Part shown: one piece after another, positions 52,339 through 61,479 of the stretch
How positions within the stretch are numbered: the stretch's first letter is position 1
Layout of the letters: every line of letters starts with the position of its first letter
Source: Phytohabitans houttuyneae
GTDB taxonomy: Bacteria > Actinomycetota > Actinomycetes > Mycobacteriales > Micromonosporaceae
DNA length: 64,000 nucleotides
Assembly: GCF_011764425.1 (NCBI RefSeq)
Contig: NZ_BLPF01000003.1
Location: 372,001-436,000 of the forward strand
Reading direction: 5' to 3'
The notes under the pieces: model-generated
Seen by the model: only the letters and a program-made list of their open reading frames with translations
Databases searched by the model: none
Told to the model about the DNA's origin: nothing
Made by a program: the position numbers and the translations under genes

Positions 52339-54528
52339 ATGACCGAGAAACTGGTTGAGCACGCGCCGCGGGTGCGCTGCTACGAATGCGGCAACGCGGC
52401 GATCGTCGCGATGTGCCACCACTGCCGGCGGCCGATGTGCGAGCAGCACAGCCCGCCGGCGTTCCGGCAGGGCAGCACGCTGGTCCGCACCCCGGCCGGC
52501 GCCGAGGAGGCGCGGCCGGCCAGCAAGGAGTTCGCCGGCCTGGGGCTGGGCGGCCTGCGCGAAGCCGTCTACCATTGCAAGGAACACGACCACCTGGTGC
52601 GGGGCCTGCCGCTGCGCTGGATCCTCATCGGCGCGGGCATCGGGGCGCTCGGCTTCCTGTTGCTGTTCGCCTCCGCCGTGGTGGGCGTGCTGTTCCTGCT
52701 CGCCGGCGCGGCGACGGCCGGCATCCCGCTGCTGATGCACCGGATGTCCGCCGCCAACTTGACCCGGCCGCCGCTGCCGCTCGTACCGCAGGTGCACAAC
52801 GTCGGGGCCGTCGAGCGGCTCGCCGGCTACGTCCGCATCGAGAACGAGGCGTACAAGTGGGTCGTGGCCGCCCTCGACGGCCGGCTCACCGTCGCGATGT
52901 CCGCCAACGACGGCCCGGGCCGGCTGCGGGCCTACCGCGAGAAGTTCGGCCTGGACGGCTCGGAGCAGGTCCCGTTCGCGGGCGGCTTCCTGATGCTCGA
53001 GGGGGAGGCCGGGCTGAGGTTCAAGGGCGGGCAGGAGCCGGTGCTCTCGCTCGGCGGCGACTCCGTCCACGGCCACGGCTTCTTCCCCAACGGCGCCGAG
53101 ACGGGCCAGCGCGGGTACACGATCACGCTCGACTACGACCTGCAGGACGGCCGCGGCCCGGACGGGATTCCACTGTGGATCGTCCCGTCGCTGGTGCCGG
53201 CGTCCGGCCGGCGGACGCTCGACATCGACCTGCACTGGACGCACCCCGGCCCGGACGAGCAGCCGCTCAGCCTCTCGATGTTCGACCTCGTCGAGCTGCG
53301 GGTGCCGGCCGGCTGGGGCAACGTGGAGGGCTCCGCCCCGGTGGCGCCCGAGACCGGCAAGGACGGCGGCCGCCGGACCATCCGGTGGAAGCAGCTCAGA
53401 CCGCGGCAAACCGGAGACAGCAGCCTGCGGCTGACGCTGACCTTCCCGAAGGCCATCGGCGAGGAGATCGATCCGATCCCCGACGACTACGAGTGGCGCG
53501 ACGGCCACGACCCGCTCACGATCAGCGGCATGCTGAAGGCCACCTTCACCGGCCTGCTGTCCGGGGTCACGGGCGCCCGGGTCTTCCTGCCCGGCGGGGG
53601 CGAGAATCACCGGCCGCCGGCCACCCTGAACACCACCGTGGAGATCACCTTCGACGTCAGCCTCCGGTCGGTCCGGTACCAGGACGAGCGGGTGGTGCCG
53701 GACGCCAAGAACCCGCGCGACGTGACCCGGGCGGACGAGTTCCACGGCGCCGTGCCCGACCACGTCACCGTCGCCGAGCTGACCAGCGCGATCAGCATGG
53801 ACGAGTACTACGTGAAGAGCGTCGTCGAGCATCCGCCGTACCGCGACGACGCGCGGCCCGGCGTGCTCAACCGGGTCTGGGACGTCGCCGGCCGCCGGTA
53901 CATCGGGCTGTTTCCCATCGACTTCGACATCAGCCTGCGCGGGGAGGAGGTCGAGACGCCGGCGGGGATCTCCGGCAAGACGGTCGCCCAAGTCACGGTG
54001 AAGGGCACGTACGCGACCGGTGCCCTGGTCGGGCCGGGACCGTCGGCCGACGAGCTCGACGCCGGGGCACACGTGGAGGTCGACCCGGACAGCGGCGAGC
54101 TGCTCATGCGGATCGAGGACACCTGGGACAGCTTGCACGCCCGGGTCACCGACGTCCTCGCCGGCCGCGTGCGCCGGGCCGTCGCGGCGCTTCCCGCGGC
54201 GACCGAGGGCGTCCAGCACAGCGAGCTGCTCGATCCCGGCAGCCCGGACCTGCCGGACGACGTCGTGATCGTCGAGGCGGTCCCGACCCCGGACTACGGG
54301 GCGGTGCTCGACGGCGAGACCGTCCTGCCGGCGCCGCGCACCGCCGCAGACGAGACGGTGATCGCCGCCCGGATCCCCGACCAGCAGGCCCGGCAGGTGG
54401 AGGAGCTGCGCCGGCAGCAGGCCGCCGCCGACGACGCGCTGCTCGCTGGGCGGATCGGGGAGGACACCCACCGCGGCATCGTCGCCCGGATCGAGGCCGC
54501 GCTCACCAAGCTGGGGGAGACGCGATGA
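52339..54528 (+). CDS. zinc-finger membrane protein of the CHAT operon
   Basis: A 729-residue protein. Residues 14-37 form a B-box-like metal site (C14, C17, C26, C29, C34, H37, with CHHCRRPMCEQH). Two helices at about 90-130 (WILIGAGIGALGFLLLFAS, VVGVLFLLAGAATAGIPLL) anchor it. Residues about 150-640 form a large beta-rich part (LDIDLHWTHPGPDEQPLSLSM, ITFDVSLRSVRYQDERVV). The C-terminus ends in a SHOCT-like helical pair (DDALLAGRIGEDTHRGIVARIE). The zinc pattern recurs in the next small gene. Membrane-bound sensor or scaffold is the likely role; no family recognised. The stop overlaps the next ATG. Confidence 0.7.
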   Translation: MTEKLVEHAPRVRCYECGNAAIVAMCHHCRRPMCEQHSPPAFRQGSTLVRTPAGAEEARPASKEFAGLGLGGLREAVYHCKEHDHLVRGLPLRWILIGAGIGALGFLLLFASAVVGVLFLLAGAATAGIPLLMHRMSAANLTRPPLPLVPQVHNVGAVERLAGYVRIENEAYKWVVAALDGRLTVAMSANDGPGRLRAYREKFGLDGSEQVPFAGGFLMLEGEAGLRFKGGQEPVLSLGGDSVHGHGFFPNGAETGQRGYTITLDYDLQDGRGPDGIPLWIVPSLVPASGRRTLDIDLHWTHPGPDEQPLSLSMFDLVELRVPAGWGNVEGSAPVAPETGKDGGRRTIRWKQLRPRQTGDSSLRLTLTFPKAIGEEIDPIPDDYEWRDGHDPLTISGMLKATFTGLLSGVTGARVFLPGGGENHRPPATLNTTVEITFDVSLRSVRYQDERVVPDAKNPRDVTRADEFHGAVPDHVTVAELTSAISMDEYYVKSVVEHPPYRDDARPGVLNRVWDVAGRRYIGLFPIDFDISLRGEEVETPAGISGKTVAQVTVKGTYATGALVGPGPSADELDAGAHVEVDPDSGELLMRIEDTWDSLHARVTDVLAGRVRRAVAALPAATEGVQHSELLDPGSPDLPDDVVIVEAVPTPDYGAVLDGETVLPAPRTAADETVIAARIPDQQARQVEELRRQQAAADDALLAGRIGEDTHRGIVARIEAALTKLGETR

Positions 54529-54836
54529 TATTGAACTGCGGAGTCAACGGCGAGCCGCGGCCAGATCACGAGATCTTCGTGTGCCACCACTGCGGTATGC
54601 CGGTCTGCGAGGCGCACGGCTGGGTCGTCCCGGACGACGACGCCTTCGCCACCACGGGTTGGACGCCCCCGACGCCAGGGCCGTCCGTGCCGGCGCAGCG
54701 TGCGGTCACGAACCCGCCGCAGCCCGCCATGCACTGCCGGGAATGCGCGGACACCCACCACAAGAGGGCGGAACGGCGGCACGGCTGGGCCGCGCCACCG
54801 CCGGTCGCGCCGCCCGGGGCGGTACGCACGCCGTGA
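54525..54836 (+). CDS. small zinc-finger protein of the CHAT operon
   Basis: A 103-residue protein. VCHHCGMPVCEAHGW repeats the C-x2-C-x4-C-x2-H pattern of the previous protein (C20, C23, C28, H31), and MHCRECADTHHKR adds a second CxxC and histidines. The middle and tail are Pro-rich and flexible. It has no membrane segment. The shared metal module suggests that both proteins bind the same partner or each other. ATG 54525 and the GTG start of the CHAT gene both overlap neighbouring stops, so all three are translationally coupled. Confidence 0.7.
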   Translation: MILNCGVNGEPRPDHEIFVCHHCGMPVCEAHGWVVPDDDAFATTGWTPPTPGPSVPAQRAVTNPPQPAMHCRECADTHHKRAERRHGWAAPPPVAPPGAVRTP

Positions 54837-56125
54837 TCGAGGTATCGGTCTCGCCCGGCGACCTCGTCGCCGGGCGGAAGGCGCCGCTGGCGATCAGGTT
54901 CGCCAACACCGGTCCCGGCCGGTGCTGCGACGTCGTCTTCAAGCTCAGGATGCCGCCCGGGGTCGTGCTGCGGGGCGGCTCCGACCGGGTCGAGATCCCG
55001 GTGATCCCGGCCGGCCGCAGCCACACGCACGAGATCACGGTCGAGGCGCGCCAGCCCGGCCGCTTCGAGCTGACCAGCAACAACTTCTCGTACCGCGACC
55101 AGTACGACACACCGGTGCGGGTGACCGACTTCCACACGACCCTGGCGGTGGCGGCCGCGCCGGTGGCCGCCCCGGTCCGGCAGCCCACCGGGCGCCTCCG
55201 GGTCCGGCACGAGGGCGGCGAGCTCGAGCTCGGCGCCTGGGACAGGCTGCGGGTACTGGTGACGAACAGCACCGGGGTCCCGCTGCACGGCGTCACCGTG
55301 TCCGTCGAGGGCCCGTTCCTGAACGACCCGAAACCGTCCAGGGTGGACACGCTGGGGGAGGGCGCGACGGCGCGGTTCTCGTTTCAGGTGCAGGCGAACC
55401 AGGGCGGGCGCCACGTTCCGGTCACCGTCCACACCAGGTACGGCCCGGCGCGGACCCAGGTGGACCACCTGGACCTGGTGGTGCGGGCGCCCGCCGGCAA
55501 CGCGGGCAGTCCGGCGCCGGAGGCGCTCAGAATCCTCTACATCACCGCGGCACCGGCCGGTGACCTGCGACTCGACCAGGAGATTCGAAGCGTCAAGGCG
55601 GCAGTCCGTTCCGCGACCGGACGCGATCGTGTCGATATCCACCATCTGCCGGCGGCCACCAGCTCGGACCTTTTTGACGGACTGACGCGTTTTCGCCCGC
55701 ACGCGGTGCACTTCTCGGGGCATGCCAACGAGTCCATGCTCCTGCTCGACTCGGGGCGTGATACCAGGGAAAACGGCAGGCGCATCTCCGCGGAGGCGTT
55801 CGCGGCCGCGCTGAGCGCGGTCGATGAGCCGCCAGCGATCGTGGTGCTGAACGCGTGCAACTCAGAGCCCCAGCTCGGTCGGTTGGTCGGCTCAGCCCGG
55901 ATCGCCATCGGAATGAGCGACAGGGTCACAGACCCCGCCGCGATCAACTTCGCGTCCCGGCTCTATGCCGCTATCGCCGAGGGGCAGTCCGTGTTGGGAG
56001 CGTTTCGCGTCGCGAAGGCCGAGATGCGAATGAACGGTTTCGAGGACGCCGATCTCCCGATCCTGACCCAGGCGGTGGGCGTGAACCCCGGGACGACCGT
56101 GCTCGTGCCGAGACTGCCCGCCTGA
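54833..56125 (+). CDS. Ig-CHAT caspase-like protease
   Basis: A 430-residue protein. Two Ig-like/NEW3-type sandwiches occupy about 1-110 (LAIRFANTGPGRCCDVVFKL) and 118-222 (RLRVLVTNSTGVPLHGVTVSVEGPF). A CHAT domain follows from about 230 to the end (LRILYITAAPAGDLRLDQEIRSV). The catalytic His is H297 in VHFSGHAN and the Cys is C342 in VVLNACNSE; GMSDRVTDPAAINFASRLYAAI is the standard C-terminal half. It is a cysteine protease presumably held inactive until a partner signals. It is the last gene of the four-gene operon and differs from the TPR-CHAT at 8.5 kb in its sensor part. Confidence 0.88.
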   Translation: MIEVSVSPGDLVAGRKAPLAIRFANTGPGRCCDVVFKLRMPPGVVLRGGSDRVEIPVIPAGRSHTHEITVEARQPGRFELTSNNFSYRDQYDTPVRVTDFHTTLAVAAAPVAAPVRQPTGRLRVRHEGGELELGAWDRLRVLVTNSTGVPLHGVTVSVEGPFLNDPKPSRVDTLGEGATARFSFQVQANQGGRHVPVTVHTRYGPARTQVDHLDLVVRAPAGNAGSPAPEALRILYITAAPAGDLRLDQEIRSVKAAVRSATGRDRVDIHHLPAATSSDLFDGLTRFRPHAVHFSGHANESMLLLDSGRDTRENGRRISAEAFAAALSAVDEPPAIVVLNACNSEPQLGRLVGSARIAIGMSDRVTDPAAINFASRLYAAIAEGQSVLGAFRVAKAEMRMNGFEDADLPILTQAVGVNPGTTVLVPRLPA

Positions 56126-56179
56126 CCTGGAAGCCCGGCCAGGCGAAGCGAGCTGGCCAACCGGATCGGCCGGTCATGG

Positions 56180-56734
56180 TTGATCCGCCGCGCGCTGGCA
56201 GCGGTGATCGGTCGGGCCCGCCCCCGCGTGACGGCGTGCGACGTCGGCTACGAGCTGATGGACCTCGCCGAGACTGGCGGTGAGTGCTACCGCGCAGACT
56301 CGATGGAGGCATTCTTCGACGCACACGCGGGTGCGCACATCGACTTCGTCGAGCAGGACCTGTTCGCCGCGTTCGAAGAGTCGGCCAAGGCCGGCCGCAC
56401 CGTCGCCGGATACGTCTCGCTGCGCTTCACCCGCCGGTCATCGGCGCTGCTGGCCATGCAGCGGTGGGATGTCACCTGTTCGGTCGAAGTGGCGTTACTA
56501 AAGGGCATCGAGGGCAACGCCGAAGTGTTGAACACGTTGGAGCTCGCCGCGCTGCAGCGCGGCGGCACCATCCACTGGGGACAGCGCAACGGCACCGATG
56601 CCGCGGCTGTGGCCGCCTCGTACCCCGAGCTGGAGCGGTGGCGCAAGCGCCTCACCGAGATCATCGGGGACGGGCGCCCAGGCACGTTCGACAACGACTT
56701 CTGTTCGGCGCGCGGACTCGAGCCGCAGCCCTGA
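56180..56734 (+). pseudogene. C-terminal fragment of an FAD-linked (aldonolactone-oxidase-like) oxidoreductase
   Basis: The frame is open back to the CHAT stop codon without an ATG; TTG 56180 is the first possible start. Residues such as FFDAHAGAHIDFVEQDLF, GYVSLRFTRRSSALLAMQ and HWGQRN, then YPELERWR and TFDNDF, resemble the substrate-binding C-terminal half of vanillyl/lactone oxidase-type flavoproteins. The FAD-binding half is missing, so I treat it as a truncated remnant placed directly behind the CHAT gene, although translation of the fragment is possible. Confidence 0.5.
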
Positions 56735-56858
56735 CGGCGCCCGTCACGAATTCCCGAAGCGGGCGGGACCCTGCTCCCTGTCGATCGGGCCACCGGGCGC
56801 CGGAGACTCCGATCAGCGCCGGCGACCAGCCGGCGAGCTGACGGAAGCAGGCAAACCG

Positions 56859-57110
56859 ATGTCCATCATCGACCTGACCGCCCTGGCGGTGAAGGCCGTG
56901 TCCGTCGCCAGCGCCGCGTCGCGCGCAACGGGGCACGAGTCCTCGGCGATCGAAGAGGCGCACACTGCCTTGACCCCGGCGCGGCACGAGCTCCGCACTC
57001 AGGAGCTGGGCAGCACCGCCACGGGAGGCGACCCGACCTCGTAGTCCGCTGAGGACAACGGCGACGGCGACATCCTGGAGACGATTCTCGACTGGCTCGG
57101 CGGCCTCTGA
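56859..57110 (+). pseudogene. small protein gene with an in-frame amber stop
   Basis: ATG 56859 opens 61 codons (MSIIDLTALAVKAVSVASAA...) ending at TAG 57042-57044. The same frame continues for 21 more codons (SAEDNGDGDILETILDWLGGL) to TGA 57110, and that ending looks like a genuine C-terminus. The intact product would be 83 residues with an amphipathic N-terminal helix and an acidic, hydrophobic-ended tail. Either a nonsense mutation or amber readthrough is possible. It precedes another small gene by 38 bp. Confidence 0.5.
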
Positions 57111-57148
57111 CCGTCCGGAGAAACGCGTCGAGACCCGCAGGAGGCGTC

Positions 57149-57493
57149 ATGACCGCACAGCTCACCATCCTGGCCGACGCACGCGCGGAGGCACTCTTCG
57201 CCAGCGACCTGTCGGCGTCGTCCCAACCCATGCGCGCCGAGGTCGCGGCCGCTATCAGACACGCCGTTCGCAAGTACGGCGGAGCCCGCGGATGCCTGGC
57301 GGAGGTCGCCGCAGCGTACGGAGACCACCCGCCCGGCCCGGCAACGCCCGCGGCGAATCAGCGACAGTGCACCGCGCACTGTCCGAGCAACACAGGTACG
57401 TGCACGGGTACACAACCCGTCGCACCGGGATCGGCCAGACTCAGACCGGGTTCAAGATTGCCAGCAGCTGCTGGCCCGCAGCCGAGCTCGTGA
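57149..57493 (+). CDS. small actinobacterial protein with a shifted C-terminus
   Basis: The start at ATG 57149 follows GCAGGAGGCGTC. Residues 1-60 (LADARAEALFASDLSASSQPMRAEVAAAIRHAVRKYGGARGCLAEVAAAYGDHP) match a widespread small-protein family of actinomycetes that usually continues PExAxxRMRWAR and ends soon after. Here the sequence after GDHP is Pro/Ala/Arg-rich and unrelated, so the true C-terminus seems to have been lost. Function unknown. Confidence 0.5.
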   Translation: MTAQLTILADARAEALFASDLSASSQPMRAEVAAAIRHAVRKYGGARGCLAEVAAAYGDHPPGPATPAANQRQCTAHCPSNTGTCTGTQPVAPGSARLRPGSRLPAAAGPQPSS

Positions 57494-58701
57494 CCGACCG
57501 CCGCGCAGGTCCATCACCGACTCACCCGATCCAGCCCCAGCACTCGACATCAGCCCATAGCGGCGGGCGGATCGGACGTGCCGACAACCTCCTCGGTCCA
57601 GAAGCGCTCAGCGCGGGAGCAGACTACCGAGTTACAGAAGTCCGGCCGGGCGCGCGGAGCCCATCCAGCTCAGCGCCACCGGAGCCGAACTACCACGCCG
57701 CCGAAGTCGTCACCAGAGCCTCCGTCAGCACGGTTCGAGCGACCTCCGCGACCACCACGACGTCCACGAAGCGCTCGCTTCTGCGGCAGCATCTGCCGTA
57801 CTTCTGCGATCGAGTAGTCGTCACGGGAGCAAAGTCGGAAGTAGCTGACGCCGTACGCCGCCATTGACCTGCGGTTCGACATCATTGAGCGCCGTCCGAC
57901 GCCGTTGTGGAGCACCTCTGTGTGAACGCGGTCCACCCCAACGCCCTGACCAGCACAAACACCAAACACGCTGGTCAGGGCGACTCCGTTCAACGCCGTT
58001 CGCATCCGTCCGAAGCAGTCCAACGCCGTTGACGACACCCACATTGCTCCCCGCCCGGCCGCCGGTTCGGGGAGCACACCGACATGACCCGGCCCATCAG
58101 GCCGCCAAACACCCCAGCACCGCTCCCCCAACCGCCGGCGAACCCGGCCGCCACCTGCACAAACACCTCGGCCCGAGGGAGCACCTCGCACCCTACGACG
58201 AGGCATCGACCGGTCCCGCCGATGACGCCCCAATAGGGAGCACCAGGAGCGCGCCGCCGGCGTGCCGTTCCGCCAACCGCGCGGGCGCAGAACGCGGGTC
58301 TTCGAACCGGCCATCATCGCACCTCTCGCGCTTGCACCCGCGTGGCCACAACCGGAAGCGCCGTAGCCAGCCGTGATGATGCGGGACCTCGTTAGGAACC
58401 ACATGTTCCCAGTTCAGGGGCCCTGATACGACCGCCGCAGCGGTCCGGCGCCACGCAACACAAACAAGATCACAAAATGCCACGGCTCCAAAGCAACGCC
58501 GAGCGACTCCGCCCACGGCGGCGCCGCCCTGCTGTGAGCAACTGTCTGTCACGGAGCACGAGCAAGCCACACGTCGCCCGCGCAATGTCAGCGGCAAAAG
58601 AGTGCGGTGCCAGCGGCACGATCTCATAACGTCGACCCGAGGTGGTAATGCCCCGCAATATCGTCAGTCAGACGGAGGAACGACGGACCGAGATCCGGCA
58701 C
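57494..58701. other. 1.2-kb gene-free relic stretch
   Basis: Contains copies of sequences found elsewhere in the window: 58044-58160 (matches 50081-50190) and 58390-58620 (resembles 39600-39835). AACGCCGTT-type nonamers recur near 57897, 57990 and 58021. No frame looks like a gene. Confidence 0.55.
57942..57982. repeat. strong 13-bp inverted repeat (hairpin)
   Basis: CGCCCTGACCAGC (57942-57954) and GCTGGTCAGGGCG (57970-57982) pair perfectly around a 15-nt A/C loop. It is flanked by GCCGTT-rich sequence. It could be a transcription terminator or a single-strand recognition hairpin of a mobile element. Confidence 0.7.
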
Positions 58702-59443
58702 TCAGGGCGCGAGGAACTCTAGGAACCGCAGAACGAACTGTTCATGGTTCGGGAAGATGCCGCCGTGCCCGGCGGCCGGGTAGAGCGACGAGTTCGCTGT
58801 TCGGGAGGCGTTCGGCGAGGTTGAGGGTGTTCGCGCTCGGCACGATGCGAGATGGCCTTGTCGCGGTCGTGCTGACGTTCGTTCAGGCGTCGCAGGAAGC
58901 CCCGTCCAGCCTGACGCCCGCTGGCCGTTCTGGTGAAGAACATGAATTGTTTGGGATCCTGGAAGGTCAGCGCACCGCGTGCCATGTCCTGGAGCGTCAA
59001 CCGGGTGACCCTGGTGGTGCCCTCGCCCCCGGCAGGGCCAGTGCCGGCGAGGATGATCCTGCGGACGAGTTCCGGCTGTTGTTGCGCGATCACCTGGGCG
59101 ATGAAGCCGCCCATGGACAGCCCGAGCAGGTCGACGCGGTCGTGGCCGGGAGCGTGGATGAACGCCACCCCGTGCGCCATGGCCTCGATGGAGCCCGACG
59201 ACGCGCCGACACCGCGATTGTCGAAGGTGATCACCTGGCGCCGGGCGGCGAGTCAGTCGACCACCCGGGGACCCCAGTTGTCCAGGATGCTGGCCAGGTG
59301 ATTCAGCAGGACCAGCGGCACACCGCCGTCGTCCGGGCCGAGTTGTCGGTACATGAAGTCGACACCGTCGGCGGACACGGTTCGAGTGGTGGCATCCCGG
59401 GAAGCCGCTGTTGAGCTGTTACGGGAGCCAAAGGCGTGTTCAT
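58702..59443 (-). pseudogene. alpha/beta hydrolase, multiply disrupted
   Basis: Pieces of one alpha/beta hydrolase can be read on the minus strand. MNTPLAPVTAQQRLPG starts at ATG 59443, then a shift to RTVSADGVDFMYRQLGPDDGG and LNHLASILDNWGPRVVD. A TGA interrupts before LAARRQVITFDNRGVGASSG and DLLGLSMGGFIAQVIA (nucleophile elbow). After DRDKAI about 40 codons are lost, and NTLNLAERLPNSELV and AAGHGGIFPNHEQFV (with the catalytic His) follow in two further frames. At least three frameshifts or deletions plus the stop make this a true pseudogene, unlike the single G-run breaks elsewhere. Confidence 0.8.
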
Positions 59444-59548
59444 GCGAACTTCTGTGATCAGACTGAACGGGACGGTTTCGGCCGGGCCACGCAAGCCGCT
59501 TGGCCGGGCGGCCGTTGGTGGGACGATCGGGGCGGTTAGGCCTAGCGG

Positions 59549-60556
59549 CTACGACGTCATCCGGACGACGACCTTGCCCGCCTTGGCGCGTCCTTGCTCG
59601 ACGTGGGCCAGGGCTTCGCGGGTCGACGCGAAGTCGAAGGCCCGGTCCACGACCGGGCGGATCGTTCCGGCGTCGAGCAGGGTGGTGAGCTGGCGGAGCT
59701 GGTCGCCGCTGGCCCTCATGAACAGGAACGAGTACCGGACGCGGTGGCGGCGGGCGCGTTGCCGGACCCGGAAACTCAACGCGGCGACCGCCAGCCGGAT
59801 GAGCGGGTTGGCACCGGCCTGCCTGGCGAAGGCAGGGTCGGGCGGTCCGGCGATGCTGATCACGATGCCGCCCGGCTTGAGCACCTGCAAAGACTTGTCG
59901 AGGGTGTCGCCGCCGACGGTGTCGAGCACGACGTCGTAGTCACGCAGGACCGTCTCGAACGCCTGCTTCGTGTAGTCGACGACGACGTCCGCGCCCAGGC
60001 CCTTCACCAGGTCGGTCTTCGCGCTGCTCGCGGTCGTGGCGACGTGAGCGCCGAGGTGTTTGGCCAGCTGGATGGCGATGGTGCCGACGCCGCCGGCCCC
60101 GGCGTGGATGAGGACCTTCTGGCCCGGCCGCAGGTTCGCCCGTTCGACCAGAGCCTGCCAGGCGGTCAAACCGACCATGGGGATGGAGGCTGCCTCTTCC
60201 ATCGTGAGGGTGGCCGGTTTGGCGGCCACGTCGTCCTGGCGCATCGCGATGAACTCGGCGAACGCGCCGATCCGGTTCTGGTCCGGGCGCGCGTAGACGT
60301 CGTCGCCGACGGCGAACCGGGTGACGCGGGAGCCGACGGCGGCGACGGTGCCGGCCAGGTCGTTACCGAGGACGAACGGCGCCCGGTACGGCAGGATCAA
60401 CTTGAGGTCCCCGGACCGGATCTTGAGGTCGAGTGGGTTGACGCTCGCCGCATGGATCCGGACCAGGACGTCGTCGTCGCCCACGATCGGGTCCGGCATC
60501 TCGCGGGCCTGCACAGTGTCGGCGTCGCCGTAGCGTTCGACCACAAATGCCTTCAT
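59549..60556 (-). CDS. NADP-dependent quinone-oxidoreductase-like MDR enzyme
   Basis: A 335-residue medium-chain dehydrogenase without catalytic zinc ligands. KAFVVERYGDADTVQAREMPDP and VLGNDLAGTVAAVGSRV form the GroES-like domain. VLIHAGAGGVGTIAIQLAKHLGA is the NADPH-binding Rossmann motif. ATG 60556 follows AAGGAGAGGACG. It is divergent from an HxlR regulator, a common pairing in which the regulator controls the reductase in response to quinones or electrophiles. It is distantly related to the dehydrogenase at 34782. Confidence 0.93.
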   Translation of the reverse strand: MKAFVVERYGDADTVQAREMPDPIVGDDDVLVRIHAASVNPLDLKIRSGDLKLILPYRAPFVLGNDLAGTVAAVGSRVTRFAVGDDVYARPDQNRIGAFAEFIAMRQDDVAAKPATLTMEEAASIPMVGLTAWQALVERANLRPGQKVLIHAGAGGVGTIAIQLAKHLGAHVATTASSAKTDLVKGLGADVVVDYTKQAFETVLRDYDVVLDTVGGDTLDKSLQVLKPGGIVISIAGPPDPAFARQAGANPLIRLAVAALSFRVRQRARRHRVRYSFLFMRASGDQLRQLTTLLDAGTIRPVVDRAFDFASTREALAHVEQGRAKAGKVVVRMTS

Positions 60557-60663
60557 CGTCCTCTCCTTCTCGGTCTCTGCCCGTCTCGTCGGCGCGCAGA
60601 TCACTGATCGATCGGCCGTGCCCGGCTTCAGCTTGTTGTATCGGTGACCGCCGAGATGGCCTG

Positions 60664-60694
60664 AGTATAAGAAAGTAAACCTAGCGGGTAGGAT
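60664..60694. promoter_or_regulatory. divergent promoters of the oxidoreductase/HxlR pair
   Basis: On the plus strand TAGGAT (60689-60694) lies 6 bp before ATG 60701, giving a leaderless hxlR transcript. On the minus strand TATACT (complement of 60664-60669) is a good -10 for the oxidoreductase. The shared sequence GTAAACCTAGCGGGTAGGAT contains an imperfect CCTA/TAGG dyad that could bind the HxlR protein. Confidence 0.5.
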
Positions 60695-60700
60695 GTGCCT

Positions 60701-61198
60701 ATGACCACGATCATCGACCTGCGTCTCGACCGGGACACCACGAACTGCTCGATCACCCGAACCCTGGAAGTCGTGGGCGAGAAGTGGACTCTGCTGATCC
60801 TGCGGGAGATCTGGTACGGCGTATCCCGCTTCAGCGACCTGCACAAAATGCTGGGATGCCCCCGCAACCTGCTCGCCGAGCGCCTACGCAAGCTCGTCGA
60901 ACACGGCATCCTCGCCAGCGAGACCTACCAGGAGCACGGCGCCCGCAGCCGATCCCGATACGTCGTCACCGCCAAAGGCAACGACCTGGCCCCCGCCGTA
61001 CTAGGACTGCTGCAATGGGGTGACAAGTACCGCGCCGACCCGGCCGGGCCGGCGGTCATCAACCACCACCGCGATTGCGGCGCCCCACTCTCCGTCCAGG
61101 TCCGCTGCGCGCGCGATCACCACGTTCCGGCAGCCGAGGTCGAAGTCGGCCCAGGACCGGGCTTCCGGACGAAAGCAGCCCCCGAACGCGCAACCTGA
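60701..61198 (+). CDS. HxlR-family transcriptional regulator
   Basis: A 165-residue winged-helix regulator. NCSITRTLEVVGEKWTLLILREIWYGVSRF is the HxlR signature; the conserved cysteine (C15) at the N-terminus of the first helix is the residue that senses electrophiles in several members. RNLLAERLRKLVEHGILASETYQEHGARSRSRYVVT is the recognition helix and wing. The C-terminal extension from about 105 contains three more cysteines. It probably represses the divergent oxidoreductase. Confidence 0.93.
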   Translation: MTTIIDLRLDRDTTNCSITRTLEVVGEKWTLLILREIWYGVSRFSDLHKMLGCPRNLLAERLRKLVEHGILASETYQEHGARSRSRYVVTAKGNDLAPAVLGLLQWGDKYRADPAGPAVINHHRDCGAPLSVQVRCARDHHVPAAEVEVGPGPGFRTKAAPERAT

Positions 61199-61479
61199 AC
61201 GCCCACGTCGTCAACCGCACAACCCGCGCTCGTGATCGCTCCTGCCGGGTTGGTTTACCCGGCCACGGCGAGCGCGAGATGCCCCGCTTGTGCACAATGA
61301 GCCGCACGAGGGTAGAAGCAGCCAAGGACTAATCCCTCGATTCCGCAACGCACTCAATTCGGCAGATCCGGATACCCGACGTTCACGATGCGCAGTTCGT
61401 GGAATCGACACTCCCTCTGGCTGAGCGTCGGCGCGTACAGGTACCGTCGCGGGCCGCGCCGGAAGAGACGACGTCGTAC
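61199..61479. other. intergenic stretch without a supportable gene
   Basis: 281 bp between convergent genes. No convincing frame and no strong hairpin seen. Confidence 0.5.

Noticed and set aside
52267-54471. A 734-codon minus-strand open frame opposite the zinc-finger protein
   Set aside because: Typical GC-skew shadow; composition is Gly/Arg/Val repetitive, and the plus-strand gene has overlapping operon junctions and metal motifs.
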